Shown here in pieces: positions 44,755 to 54,129 of a DNA stretch of 64,000 nt; the first letter of the stretch is position 1, and each line of letters starts with the position of its first letter. The position numbers and the translations under genes are program-made. The DNA comes from Porphyra umbilicalis (taxonomy: Eukaryota > Rhodophyta > Bangiophyceae > Bangiales > Bangiaceae). Below the pieces are notes generated by a model that saw nothing but the letters and a program-made list of their open reading frames with translations, had not been told where the DNA came from and did not search any database. The DNA lies in NCBI GenBank assembly GCA_002049455.2, contig KV918789.1:124001-188000 (forward strand). The letters are read 5' to 3'.

Positions 44755-45600
44755 CAGATGCGCATTCCATGGCATTTTCCGGCCTGATCGGCGCCCACCC
44801 TCGGGGACGCAGCGGGTGGGCGATGCGGCCGTCGCCCAAAATTGACATTGCACCCCTCAGTTGGAGATTGGAACACCTGCGCAGTGCACTGGATGGTTCA
44901 GCCCCCGCCCCCCCTCCCCCCCAGATGCGCAATCCATGGTGCTTTTGGGCTCAGTCGGCGCCCAGCCTCGGGGCCACAGCCGGTGAGCGATGCGGCCATC
45001 GCCCAAATTTGAGATTGTACACCTCAATTGCAGACTGGAACACGTGCGCAGTGTACTGGATGGTTCAGCCCCCACCCCCCCCCCTCCCAGATGCGCAATC
45101 CATGGTGATTTCTGGCTCAGTCGGCGCCCAGGCTCGGGGCGGCTGCGGTTGACCGCGACTGTCAGCACCCAAAATTCTTTTGGTTCCACCTTGCTGCACA
45201 TCGGAACTTCCGGACTGGGCACTGGTCCGGATCATCCCCCACCCCCAGCCCCACACCCCCAGATGCGCATTCCGTGGCGATTTTGGGCTCAGTCGGCGCC
45301 CAGCCTCGGGGCCACAGCCGGTCGGCGATGCGGCCATCGCCCAAGTTTGATATTGTACACCTCAGTTGCAGACTAGAACACGTGCGCAGTGCACTGGATG
45401 GTTCAGCCCCCACCCCCGCCCTCCCTAGATGCGCATTCCATGGTGATTTCTGGCTCACTCGACGCCCAGGCTCGGGGCGACTGCGGTTGACCGCGACCGT
45501 CCCCACCCAAAGTTCATTTGGTTCCACTTTGTTGTACATCGGATTTTCCGGACTGGGCACTGGTCCGGATCGTCCCCCACCCCCCCCCCCCCACCGCAGA
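44755..45600 (+). repeat. Satellite array, about 168-bp units, alternating types
   Basis: Units start with CAGATGCGCATTCCATGG (or near variants) at 44,755, 44,922, 45,088, 45,260, 45,426 and 45,597. Two unit types are visible. A carries GCGATGCGGCCATCGCCCAA and CACTGGATGGTTCAGCC; B carries GGTTGACCGCGAC and GGACTGGGCACTGGTCCGG. The order is A-A-B-A-B, so A+B acts as a roughly 337-bp higher-order unit. The array sits upstream of the beta transposase. Confidence 0.8.
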
Positions 45601-46015
45601 TGCGCGTTCAATGGCGGTTTTGGTCTCGGTCTGCGACAAGGCCCGGGGGGATTACCGATGGGCGATGCCATCAATGGGGAAAAACGAATAAACAGGTTGA
45701 TTTGCGTTCGACGCTGTTTTTTTTTTTTGCTATCCGATGTGCATATCATTTTCTGTGCGCACGCGCGCGCCCGCGTTCGTCTCAAGGCCTGGACCGTCTG
45801 TGGGCGCCCCCTCGGGTCTCAGCTCGATCGCACTCCCTCCCGCGCAACGCGACGCGGGTCATGTGCGTCGTCGCGGCGGACCAGGCACAACCTGCCCCAC
45901 CCCTGCTACTATTTTTCCCCAAACACGGCAACGCCACGGGTGATGCGACAGCAGATGCCCCAACCCCCCTGTGAAGACGACAGGGCTACGGCTTGAGCCA
46001 TCTTTGCGTGCAAGC

Positions 46016-47104
46016 ATGTTTCCTCTCGCGGTGCGCTGGCAGGTAATTCGCAACCGCCAGCGTGGCCTCAGTTGGGATTCGATCATCGAGCACTGCAAGT
46101 GAAGCAGGGCGGCAGTGATGGGATGGTGGAACAGTTTCGTGCGCGGCGGGTCACCGTGGAGCGATCCTGTTCTGGAGAACAGGCACGTTGATGCGGCGCG
46201 TTTCCAAGCCCCCTTCTTACGCGCTTTGGAGAGCCTCGTGCGGTCACATCCCGAGGTTTTTCTTCGCGAGATGAAGTCGATTTTTTTCCGCTTGATGACC
46301 TTGCCAGATTTTGACGCGTCCTGGCCCCACAGCATCTCTTCCCTCTCCCGAATGCTCAATGCTATTGGGTTCTCTGTCAAAAAAGTCGAGCGACTGGCAC
46401 AGGAGCGGTGCGCCCAGGCGGCGGAGCTCCACAGCCGGCGGTACAGCAATGTTCCAGATCGGTGCATCGTCGTCGCGGACGAGACGCACATTGACGGAGG
46501 GGCCATGGTGCGTCCTCGAGGTTGGGGTCCAGTGGGCGACAAGGTTGAGATCCTGGCCCCCGACCCCCGCCCGCGAACGCGGTTTTCATCCATTGTGGCT
46601 GTGTCGTACACGCGGGGGGTACTGGATTTGGCTATCCACGAGACCCCCCCTGCACAAGTTGGGGATGACTGGTTGGCTTTTTGTACAAGCCTTGCAATGC
46701 GGATGAACGCGTACGTTCCTGGTGTTCCATGGGACGTCCAACTTGATGATTGTGTTTTACTTTACGATAATGCAGGTGTGCATATCCAGGCGGCTGACCA
46801 ACTTCTTGCGATGAACGGCGTCCGGCGGATGCGACTTCCTCCCTACTGCCCACATCTCTCGAGCATCGAACCAACTTTTGCGGACTACAAGGCCAAAGTT
46901 CGGGACCTGGCCTTTGGCCACCCAGATCTGCCCGACCGAATGCTTCACGTGTTGGCATGGGCGTCTGTGCCTCCAGCCGCAATCCGGGGGCATTATCACG
47001 AGGCGCGTCGGCAATCGTTGCGACACCTTCCCGAACTGACAGGGCCAGGTGGACCGTTGGAGGGTGTCTTCCGTCCCCTTCCTGTCGTGCGCACGGCGCC
47101 GTAA
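46016..47104 (+). pseudogene. IS630/Tc1-like transposase, beta copy, one in-frame TGA
   Basis: The frame from the ATG at 46,016 begins with a helix-turn-helix-like LAVRWQVIRNRQRGLSWDSI and is interrupted by TGA at 46,100-46,102, codon 29. It then runs open to the TAA at 47,104. The catalytic domain shows VADETHIDGG (first Asp), LLYDNAGVHIQ (second Asp) and CPHLSSIEPTF (Glu) with 33 residues between the second Asp and Glu, the same spacing as the gamma copy. It shares the layout WW/DPVL...RH-D, TLP-D and GFSxKK with gamma but is clearly diverged. Recoding of the TGA, or a start at 46,115, is possible, but the simplest reading is a recent nonsense change. Confidence 0.75.
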
Positions 47105-48598
47105 CTTTTTGCTGTCTTGGACCCTCGACACGTCGACCGTTGGCTTCCAGGTGCGCTTCGTGTGTGGAGTTTTTTTGAGGTTACGTAAGTCGACCTTGGC
47201 CCGTCGATGCCACACGGTGTGGCATTCTCCAACACGGCCCCCGCGCCACTGGACCCGCGGTTTCGGTCGTGCACTTGCTACCCACCTCCTGTGCGGGCCC
47301 GGCCTTTGGGTACCGAGGACGATTGCGGGTGCTTTGTGAATCGGTATGCGCTTGCTTGGTGTCTCCCTGGTTCTCTTTCGGTATCGTGTGGATGCCTGGT
47401 ATTTCAGCCTTTCCCCGCTATGCGCCATCTGCCATCGTCTGCCACATCCCCGCTTCATGTTCTGTTGCCTAACGTGCTTTCAACTCGCCGCCCCACTCCA
47501 ATGTGGGACGTGTGCTGCGCTTCTACAGTTTGGTATTCTGCGTTTTTTCTGATGGTTGTCGTATCTACGATGAGGGCCGAACCGGCAAGGGCTGGGTATG
47601 ATTGTCGCCTTGCTCTCTTTCTCGAGGGGGGTGCAGCGGGAGCTATGCCAAAATTTTCTCCGACGCATTGCATTCACTCTTCGACTGGCTCCGTCTTGTG
47701 TCTACACAGTCAGCATTCCCACAGACCGTTGCACCTGTCGCCTCTCCCCTTTTTGTTTGTTTCTCTCGCTTGGGGCCGCCCTTGCTCTGACCGCCACATC
47801 TGGTCTTACTCACTTTAGCGCACGCTGACCACTCCCAATTCACGCGCCGGCCCCGGCTTAGTACACCATTCAGCGTCAGATTCACTGACCATCTCAGCCA
47901 GACAAGACGGCCGGCATTCGCTCCTTCTGCTCGCCGAACCATATCCATCTCGCTCCTCGCTGAGCACTCCACTTCGTTACGATTCCCATCTGTGCGGTGG
48001 GAAACTGCTTGCTCGCATCGTAGACTGTTTCAGATGTACTGCTGGCCTGTGCCTCGGCCAACCATCCGTGTTTACCTTTGGGCTCGGCTGTTCCCAGCGT
48101 TTGCATCCTGTGTTTCCTTCTCTCTCTTGGCACCTTACTTTGGCCGCCACCACTTGTACAGAGCATCTGTCTCATCGCCGCTTGAATGCAAACAATAGCA
48201 GCTTGCTGGAATCGGTTTTCGCCCTCTCATCGCGTCGTTGCGAATGCGAGGAAACTCACTGGTCTCTGATGGAAAGATGACTGATGGACGCCTAGGCTTG
48301 CAGCACATACCCTCTCGTTGCTAATCATGCCACAGAGGAACGTGGAAAGTCCAGCGCCAATGACAACTGGGTGCGCTTATCGCCTGATGTTCTATCGTCC
48401 GAGGGGAAGGGTATAGATGCAAAAAGGACGCTCTAGGCTGACAATAAAGGTGTATACCCATCCATCTCCTGTATGGCTCCTCTAGTCACCCCCAGCACAT
48501 CTGTCCAATAAAACGTACACAACAAGAAGATGAATGCACCCGACTCAAAACGATGCGGCAAAGAGATGCAGACCGGGTTGTGGGCGGCGACTTGGACA
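47105..48598. other. Interior of beta between the two genes
   Basis: Pyrimidine-rich on the plus strand, with many short frames. An AATAAA at 48,443-48,448 (plus strand) could end transcripts from the left. No protein was recognised. Confidence 0.35.
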
Positions 48599-50219
48599 TC
48601 AGCGCTGCGCAGGGCGCAGAGATGCAATCCAGTCCCGGCAGCTCGCTTTGTGGCAGCCAAGCGCCTTGTTGGTGGCTGCAAAGTGAGAAAAAAGATGAGT
48701 CACGAGCTCCTCGACGTCTGCTGACCCCACCAGCGTGGAACCGCGGATGCTGAACTCAGTTGCAGCTGCCTCAACAAGAGACATAAACTCGGCCCTCTCA
48801 GAGCCAGTCTCGTCTGCAAATACCCACTCGGTCAACGAGCCCGCGACTTGAGACGGGGCCAATCGAGGACGACCGAAAGGCCCAGTAACACCAGGGGTGC
48901 CGGCATCGTCCAAAAGGACGACCGGTGCGACGTCAGAAATTCGCTGCGACCTGCAGGCACAAGCCAACGGAAACAGACGTAGAAAAAAAGAATACTGGTG
49001 CAAAAGAATGGAGCGAGTCAGTACCAAGTAACGCAATGAAGGCAGAATGGGAAACAGCGAGAAAGATGTGAACACAATGTGCGGCATAATGGACCTGAAC
49101 AGAAAGACAACGTACAGGCGACGGGATCCCTGGGGGGCCTCAAGCCCAACAGCTGCATCCCGGAGCCGCTTGGCCGACCGTTTTTCAGCGTCGACGCGTC
49201 GGCCGCTCAGAACGGCTAGCGCCATGCCAGCGGCATCATTCGATGCCACCCCACTTGGTGCGCCCGTCACGTTGGTGACAGCGCCGGCCCAGGCGCTGGT
49301 TACAGCGTCCAGGCCAGCGTCAGCACAGCGTGCCTGCTCTTTGCTTGCCGCAACGTTAACAGCAGACACAGTGGAGGCTGGCGACCCCAGCCCGACGAGC
49401 GTCTGGATAACGTCCGTCCGTGGTCTGGACGCGCTCGCAAGGTTGGCCACAAGCCCATTGCGTCGGCGCTGCTCCATCTCCAGCTTCTCGTCTTCTGCCT
49501 CACACGTGGCACGGCTGCGCTGCGCGGCGCTCTCAAGGATCCACGGCTGGCGCGATTGTGGGCACGCGTAGGAGAGATGCGAAAGTTTGGCACTGGGCTT
49601 CTTTGTGAAGGAAATGCCGCCCTTTGTGATGTTCTTTTTGAACAGCCGCCGGCTCAACGCGATAGTAATGGGCTGATGTCCCTTCTTGTAGCACTTCGTG
49701 CATCTGTGGTGCGCGATTCAAACCCAGAGATGGCCGAGAAGAGTCAGGGCATCACAGGAAGTTAACAGCACGGTACAAAGCAATGATCTGAACAGCGTGG
49801 CGATGATAGATATAGAGGGCGTGAGATGGGGTACCGCACTGAAGAGCCATCGGAGGAGCAGCAGGTGACCATGTGGGCCCACGGGGAGCCGAAATGGGAT
49901 GACAGATACGAGAAAATACCGTCCGATACCCACTCAGCAGCCGGGACAACGTACAATTTGAGGCAGTCACAGCCATCCTTGGTGCAAGGTACCAGGGAGT
50001 AGTACGCGTCTGTTGGTTCCAATGCCGACGGGCACTGGATGCGGTTCTTGACGATGATGCAGTCTTTGAAGTAGTGTACGCTTCCCGACGCGTGTTTCTT
50101 ACGGTACCCGCAAGCGCCACAGCTTGCAAACACAGGCGCGTCCGGGGATGTTGGAGATGAACTGGCACCGGCCGGGACGGCCGACTGGACCGGTGCACCT
50201 CCATGCGATGAAATGGAGC
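48599..50219 (-). CDS. CxxC-GYRK zinc-finger gene, beta copy (intact-looking)
   Basis: The exons are 49,955-50,219, 49,116-49,703 and 48,599-48,950. The introns are 251 nt (GTACGT...ACAG) and 165 nt (GTACGT...GCAG), both phase 2. The first listed exon follows TTTCTTTCAG in phase 1, so at least one upstream exon remains to be found. The protein has CGACGYRKKHASGSVH...DC, then CTKDGCDC. Directly across intron 1 comes LCTKCYKKGHQPITIA, a second Cys cluster. A basic stretch, an Ala/Arg-rich helical region (ACPQSRQPW...RRVDAEKRSAKRL) and a C-terminal domain (SERAEFMSLVEAAATEF) follow. The start of the first listed exon is a splice acceptor, not an ATG. No stop or frame break is seen. The family is unknown to me. 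Given the cysteine clusters, a DNA- or RNA-binding accessory protein of the element is the natural inference. Confidence 0.6.
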
Positions 50220-50808
50220 CTGAAAGAAGGCAAACACGCGTGCAATGGCAGGCACGAGTAGATCGGTCCGTATCAGCCGGAGGAATAAGCAAAAGGGAAC
50301 AGAACTGGTGTCAGAAAGGTAATTGGATATGCCGTACTCCATGCGGTCCCGCAGCGCGCGGCGGGGTCTTCGTGTAGGTGTGTCACGCCCGGCCAGACGC
50401 GTACGCGTACAAGCGTCCTCCCGCCGACGTACTCATGGCTGCTGTAGGGGATATGCAAGGACAAGCGCGACTCGCGTCGACGTAGCAGCGACGGGGACGG
50501 GTGGCGGGACAGTGATGGGCGTGACGTCGTGACGCCGCATGAGCGGTGGATGACGCAGCATCGGTGATGTCACGGCCCGCGGTCTGAACATTCCTCAAAT
50601 ACCGACAAAAGTTTTGCACGAAGACTGGAACAAATCTCAAAAGTGGAAAAGACGGATCGGAATATTTGTGAGGCTGGAACAATTCTTAAAACAGGAGAGG
50701 ACGGAACGGAAGATTTGTGACGGGCAAACAATCTTGCGTATCAGATGTAATTGCATGGCATCAGTATCTGATCCGTTTCGACAGGCAGAAGAGTCAGATG
50801 CAGAAGGT
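50220..50808. other. Upstream flank of the beta zinc-finger gene
   Basis: It should hold the missing first exon and promoter. A minus-strand ATG near 50,454 (MSTSAGGRLYAY) is one candidate start, but its available donors do not give the needed phase. Confidence 0.3.
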
Positions 50809-51382
50809 GATCCACTTTTTCTGGGAAGCACAATAATGTGACCCACTCGGTCCCTTTGTGCTTTCAGAACGACCCCTGACAGTGTTATCAGAAGCGGCAC
50901 ATCCTCACGTGTCATGGGGGAAAGTGTCATTCATTGCAACTTCGACAGGTGACGATCACGCGCCCCAATCAAATGCACAGACACTAGAGCTGGCACGTGC
51001 TGACAATTTGTGCACAAAGAAAAGGGCACCACCTTGCCAATAAAAACGTGAAAAAAAACCATGTAGCCCCCTGTGAGGAAAAAACGATTTAGGACGCCCC
51101 TCATCGAAGCTCCAGTTAGCACATGAGCTTTGGCGTTGCAAACCTGTAACCCCAAGAACCTGAAAAAGACTGGCTCCAAGATCGGGGCTATCTGAGAGGG
51201 CCACAGAACAGGGCCCACAGGCGGGTATTATGGAGTTGTCAGCCAAGCACTCGTCGGGAGAGGCTCTTTCCATGGAGGCCAGACGAGAATTTTCTCGTAC
51301 CCCACGCCGCCTGCCCCCGTGCAGTGATGTGTCAGTCCTTCAGAAAACGTGCATGTCTCATTTTTGGGACACGCACCATACC
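50809..51382 (-). repeat. Subterminal inverted repeat, right copy
   Basis: The reverse complements of the 27-bp and 30-bp blocks of the left end lie at 50,809-50,835 and 51,353-51,382. Next to the second block the minus strand reads TGGCTTAGTGG, which resembles a tRNA A box, but no full cloverleaf forms. Confidence 0.7.
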
Positions 51383-51516
51383 TTGACCACTAAGCCACGG
51401 GCCCAATCGGCCCTCCAACTAAGCCCAAATCTGAACATCATATGTCCAGATTATTGGACAATCCGCCTCCGGGTGTGCCGGAATATAGCAGCCTCTATAC
51501 TGCTACACCGATGACA

Positions 51517-52473
51517 TTAACCTTCCCTCAGCCGCCCGAGCTGCAAGCATGGTCCGCGTGGCCGACGCGATGACAGGTCATCAGGCGCGTGCCGCGCTGG
51601 TCACAAATCCGCGTGGCGCTGCCTACCGCAAGGCGTATGCGGGTGGCATCGGCTCCGAAATGGCCGAGATTGTCGCCTTCCTGTACGCCGGTGCGACTCA
51701 AGCCGGTATTGAGTTCGGCGAACCGGCTTCTGGGGAAGTGCCCAACTTCGAGGTGGTTCGGCGCGGGATTCTCAAGCGGCTTCAGAATGCGAGTGCGACA
51801 AAGAAGAAAGCCCACGCCGATCGCATAAGCAAGCTTCTGGGCGCTTTTAGTGGCCCTACCGGTTCATCCAGACTGTACGTTGGCTTTATGGCTTCTCTCT
51901 TACGTCGTCTCTCCCCCCCCCGTCTTTCTCGCATTCCGATTTAGAGAGCGGAAGCTGCAACTTGACACTCACACGAGCTCCATCGATATCCCTCATATTC
52001 TTGCGTTTCGATCCCATCTGCTTCACAGGGACGCTCACAACCTCCGGTATGGATCATCCAGCCGACCAGCGCATGCTGGGTCTCGCGCCGACCTGCCGGC
52101 TACCAACGAGGTGGCCGGGAACCAAACGCCGGCCACTGGCCTGCCCGGGGGACCCAGCAGCGCTGCCGCTGCCGGTGAGAACGCCGCGTTCAATCACTTT
52201 GGCCCGGCGGAGCTTTCCGAGAGCATCGGACTGTTCATTTATGGACCGAGCTCCTCGGCGGAGCGGGAGAGCTTCGTTTGCAAAGCGCGCGCGGGGATGA
52301 AGAGCCAATTTGTCCATGGACACACGGTTTCAGGGTCGTCTTTGTCTACGTCTGCTGTGGTGGCACTCATTCTGTGTAAGTGGGGGAGCGCAGGGCAGGA
52401 CCATTCATCTATTGAGGAACTTCCCGCGGGTTTGGTTGACACAGTCACACGCTGGGTATCTACCCATCGTTGA
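51517..52473 (+). pseudogene. CxxC-GYRK zinc-finger gene, gamma copy, 3' half
   Basis: The frame continues from the insertion point with LPSAARAASMVRVADAM, matching LPPAARAASQTRVADAL of alpha, through ALVTNPRGAAY to a GTACGT donor (exon end 51,874). The 154-nt intron ends CACAG, and the last exon (52,029-52,473) begins DAHNLRYGS as in alpha. That exon carries SSAERESFVCKARAGMKSQF, which aligns with GSERAEFMSLVEAAATEF of beta. The intron phase is 2, as in both other copies. An AATAAA lies 54 nt after the stop. Confidence 0.6.
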
Positions 52474-52526
52474 GCGTTCTTGTTGAGAGTCGTTCGCCTT
52501 CCTTTGGTTTGTCTCGCACCTTCGTC

Positions 52527-52532
52527 AATAAA
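52527..52532 (+). promoter_or_regulatory. Poly(A) signal of gamma zinc-finger gene
   Basis: AATAAA lies in the 102-bp gap between the two convergent gamma genes, shortly after the stop at 52,473. Confidence 0.5.
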
Positions 52533-52575
52533 TCTGTCTTTGCCTGTCCTCCTCTTCATCATCATCTACTCTCGC

Positions 52576-53709
52576 TCAACGGCTCAAAGGCATCTTGCCA
52601 AGGCCCCTCTGGACCAGCGACCTCCGCACATTCCGAACGGCCTCCAGAAGGCAATGCGCAAAGTCCCTGCCAATATTTTCCGCCGACAAAGAGATAATCG
52701 CTAAGGCGTGGCGGAGGGCGTCGGGCTCCTCCGGAAACGAATGATGCATCGTCTGGAGCAGGTTGGACAGATCACTGAAGACCTCTTCGATTGGTTGAAA
52801 ATCTGGGCTGTAGGCAGGAAGCCGCAGCGGGAAGACGCCCGCCACCACAATCCACGCGCCCGCTTCCGCCGTGTGGATGGGTGCGTTGTCCAATAGGAGG
52901 ACACACCTATCGGCTTGGAGTGCCCAAGGCAACGCCGGGACGAACTTTTTCATCCTTGGAAGCAGCCCTGCGAGGAAGATCAGCCAGTCATCCGAGTTTT
53001 GTGACGGGGGAGTGGGTGTCGTCTCGCAGTGGATGACGCCCGTCTGGTAGAATACGGCCATCATGGTGGAAGCTCGGAGGATGTGCTTTCCGGCGCCCGA
53101 AAGGCAGTCATATTGCATCCCGCAAATCCACCGACCACGCCTGCGCCGCACGTCGCCTCCATCCTTGTGCGTCTCGTCAACTGAGACGATGCACCGTAGC
53201 GTAATTGACAGCATAACGCGCGCAAACGCCTCCCGGCGCTCCTGGTCCCGCTTCCGACACATTTGATACAGCTTCTTGAAGGAAAAGCCGGTAGCTCGAA
53301 GAATGCGGTCGAGCGTCCCAATAGAGGCCTTGTATGAGTCGCGGTAGCCAGGGAGAGTGGATAGATTGGTAAAAACGTCCTTTATTTCACCTATCAGCTG
53401 CTCGGGGTCCGAAAGGATGACAGCATTGACGGCTTGAAGGAAGTGGGAGCCGTACATGACGCTGTCGGCGTGTCGGTCGCGTAAAACAGGGTCCGGCCAC
53501 CACTCGCCCGACGCGACGTAGGCACGAATCCACACCTGGACCGTCGCGCGTCTGCAAGCTAAGCGCCGCGCAGCCTCTTTCTTGAAAAAGCCCTCAAATA
53601 GCACCCAGGTGACAGCCAGCATCCGCGCGGTGTCATCAAAGACGATGGTGTCCCGCATACGAGCCGAACGCGGAGCCCTTCTCCCACCTGCTCGCCGTTC
53701 CGACCGCAA
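52576..53709 (-). CDS. IS630/Tc1-like DDE transposase, gamma copy (intact)
   Basis: This 377-residue frame has no break. A possible later start at 53,658 (MRDTIVFDD) fits the alpha copy better. The N-terminal part has a helix-turn-helix with KEAARRLACRRATVQVW, then a WWPDPVL linker and RATGFSFKKL. The catalytic core reads IVSVDETHKDGG (first Asp), CVLLLDNAPIHTAEA (second Asp) and LPAYSPDFQPIEEVF (Glu). There are 33 residues between the second Asp and the Glu, and the SPDxxPIE box is that of IS630/Tc1. Such enzymes cut and paste DNA between inverted repeats, usually at TA. It is convergent with the gamma zinc-finger gene. No terminal inverted repeat was found by eye. Confidence 0.85.
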   Translation of the reverse strand: MRSERRAGGRRAPRSARMRDTIVFDDTARMLAVTWVLFEGFFKKEAARRLACRRATVQVWIRAYVASGEWWPDPVLRDRHADSVMYGSHFLQAVNAVILSDPEQLIGEIKDVFTNLSTLPGYRDSYKASIGTLDRILRATGFSFKKLYQMCRKRDQERREAFARVMLSITLRCIVSVDETHKDGGDVRRRRGRWICGMQYDCLSGAGKHILRASTMMAVFYQTGVIHCETTPTPPSQNSDDWLIFLAGLLPRMKKFVPALPWALQADRCVLLLDNAPIHTAEAGAWIVVAGVFPLRLPAYSPDFQPIEEVFSDLSNLLQTMHHSFPEEPDALRHALAIISLSAENIGRDFAHCLLEAVRNVRRSLVQRGLGKMPLSR

Positions 53710-54129
53710 CGTCGCCTCTAGCAGAGTTCTTATCGACTAAGAGGGGCCTCATGGTAGCGTTGTGCCCCCCCGTGCTGACATGGGACGAATGCGCGGGAGT
53801 CTCAGAGGCACGCACGGGAATAAAAGTAGTCCGCCTGTTCCTGGCAGGTCTCTGGCGAGCGCAACATTGAAAAAGGCACTCAGTTGAAAATGCAAGGGCA
53901 CACCAATGGAATTAGTAATGCATGCCTCAGTGCCCTCATTGGTCATATTGGCACGCAGCCGACCCGTCACGAACGATACATGCAGAATCTTTCAATCTCA
54001 GTGATGCTACCCTGGGCCGTGCAAGCTCCATTGTTGTTTGAGCTTTATGCAGCCCCTTGCCCACGATGCAGGGGTCCACAGCAACGGCAACGTAGCCTAA
54101 AGTCATGCATGGCAGCCCTAGAAATGGTC
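53710..54129. promoter_or_regulatory. Upstream flank of the gamma transposase
   Basis: On the minus strand a TACTTTTATTCC stretch (about 53,817-53,828) could serve as a TATA-like element upstream of the transposase start. Nothing else was seen. Confidence 0.3.

Larger units (their letters stand above)
43784..51511. mobile_element. Unit beta: 7.7-kb two-gene element nested in gamma
   Basis: TGACA at 43,779-43,783 is repeated at 51,512-51,516. Two blocks, 43,881-43,910 (30 bp) and 43,966-43,992 (27 bp), recur without mismatch in reverse complement at 51,353-51,382 and 50,809-50,835, about 100-130 bp inside the ends for the outer block. Between them lie a 167-bp satellite, an IS630/Tc1-like transposase (46,016-47,104, +) and a zinc-finger gene (48,599 to about 50,219, -), tail to tail. 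Removing 43,784-51,516 leaves gamma's reading frame continuous, with a peptide that aligns to alpha across the junction. The 5-bp repeat is not the TA expected for Tc1-type insertion, so the mechanism is open. Confidence 0.6.
42591..53709. mobile_element. Unit gamma: zinc-finger gene + transposase, interrupted by unit beta
   Basis: The zinc-finger gene (+) is split into a 5' half (42,591-43,783) and a 3' half (51,517-52,473) by the 7.7-kb unit beta. Its tail-to-tail partner is the intact transposase at 52,576-53,709 (-), only 102 bp from its stop. Array repeats lie outside both ends: an 80-bp unit at 41.8-42.25 kb and a 385-bp unit at 54.1-54.85 kb. The real termini are not resolved. Confidence 0.6.

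Noticed and set aside
41812-45600. CRISPR-like array
   Set aside because: The units are diverged minisatellites without identical repeats and unique spacers, in a eukaryotic context.
47207-47818. 203-codon frame between the two beta genes
   Set aside because: No domain, composition is pyrimidine-driven, and it lies where 3' untranslated sequence of the transposase is expected.
51353-51420. tRNA A-box-like TGGCTTAGTGG on the minus strand, suggesting a tRNA gene
   Set aside because: No B box or acceptor pairing at the right distance, so it was kept only as a note on the subterminal repeat.
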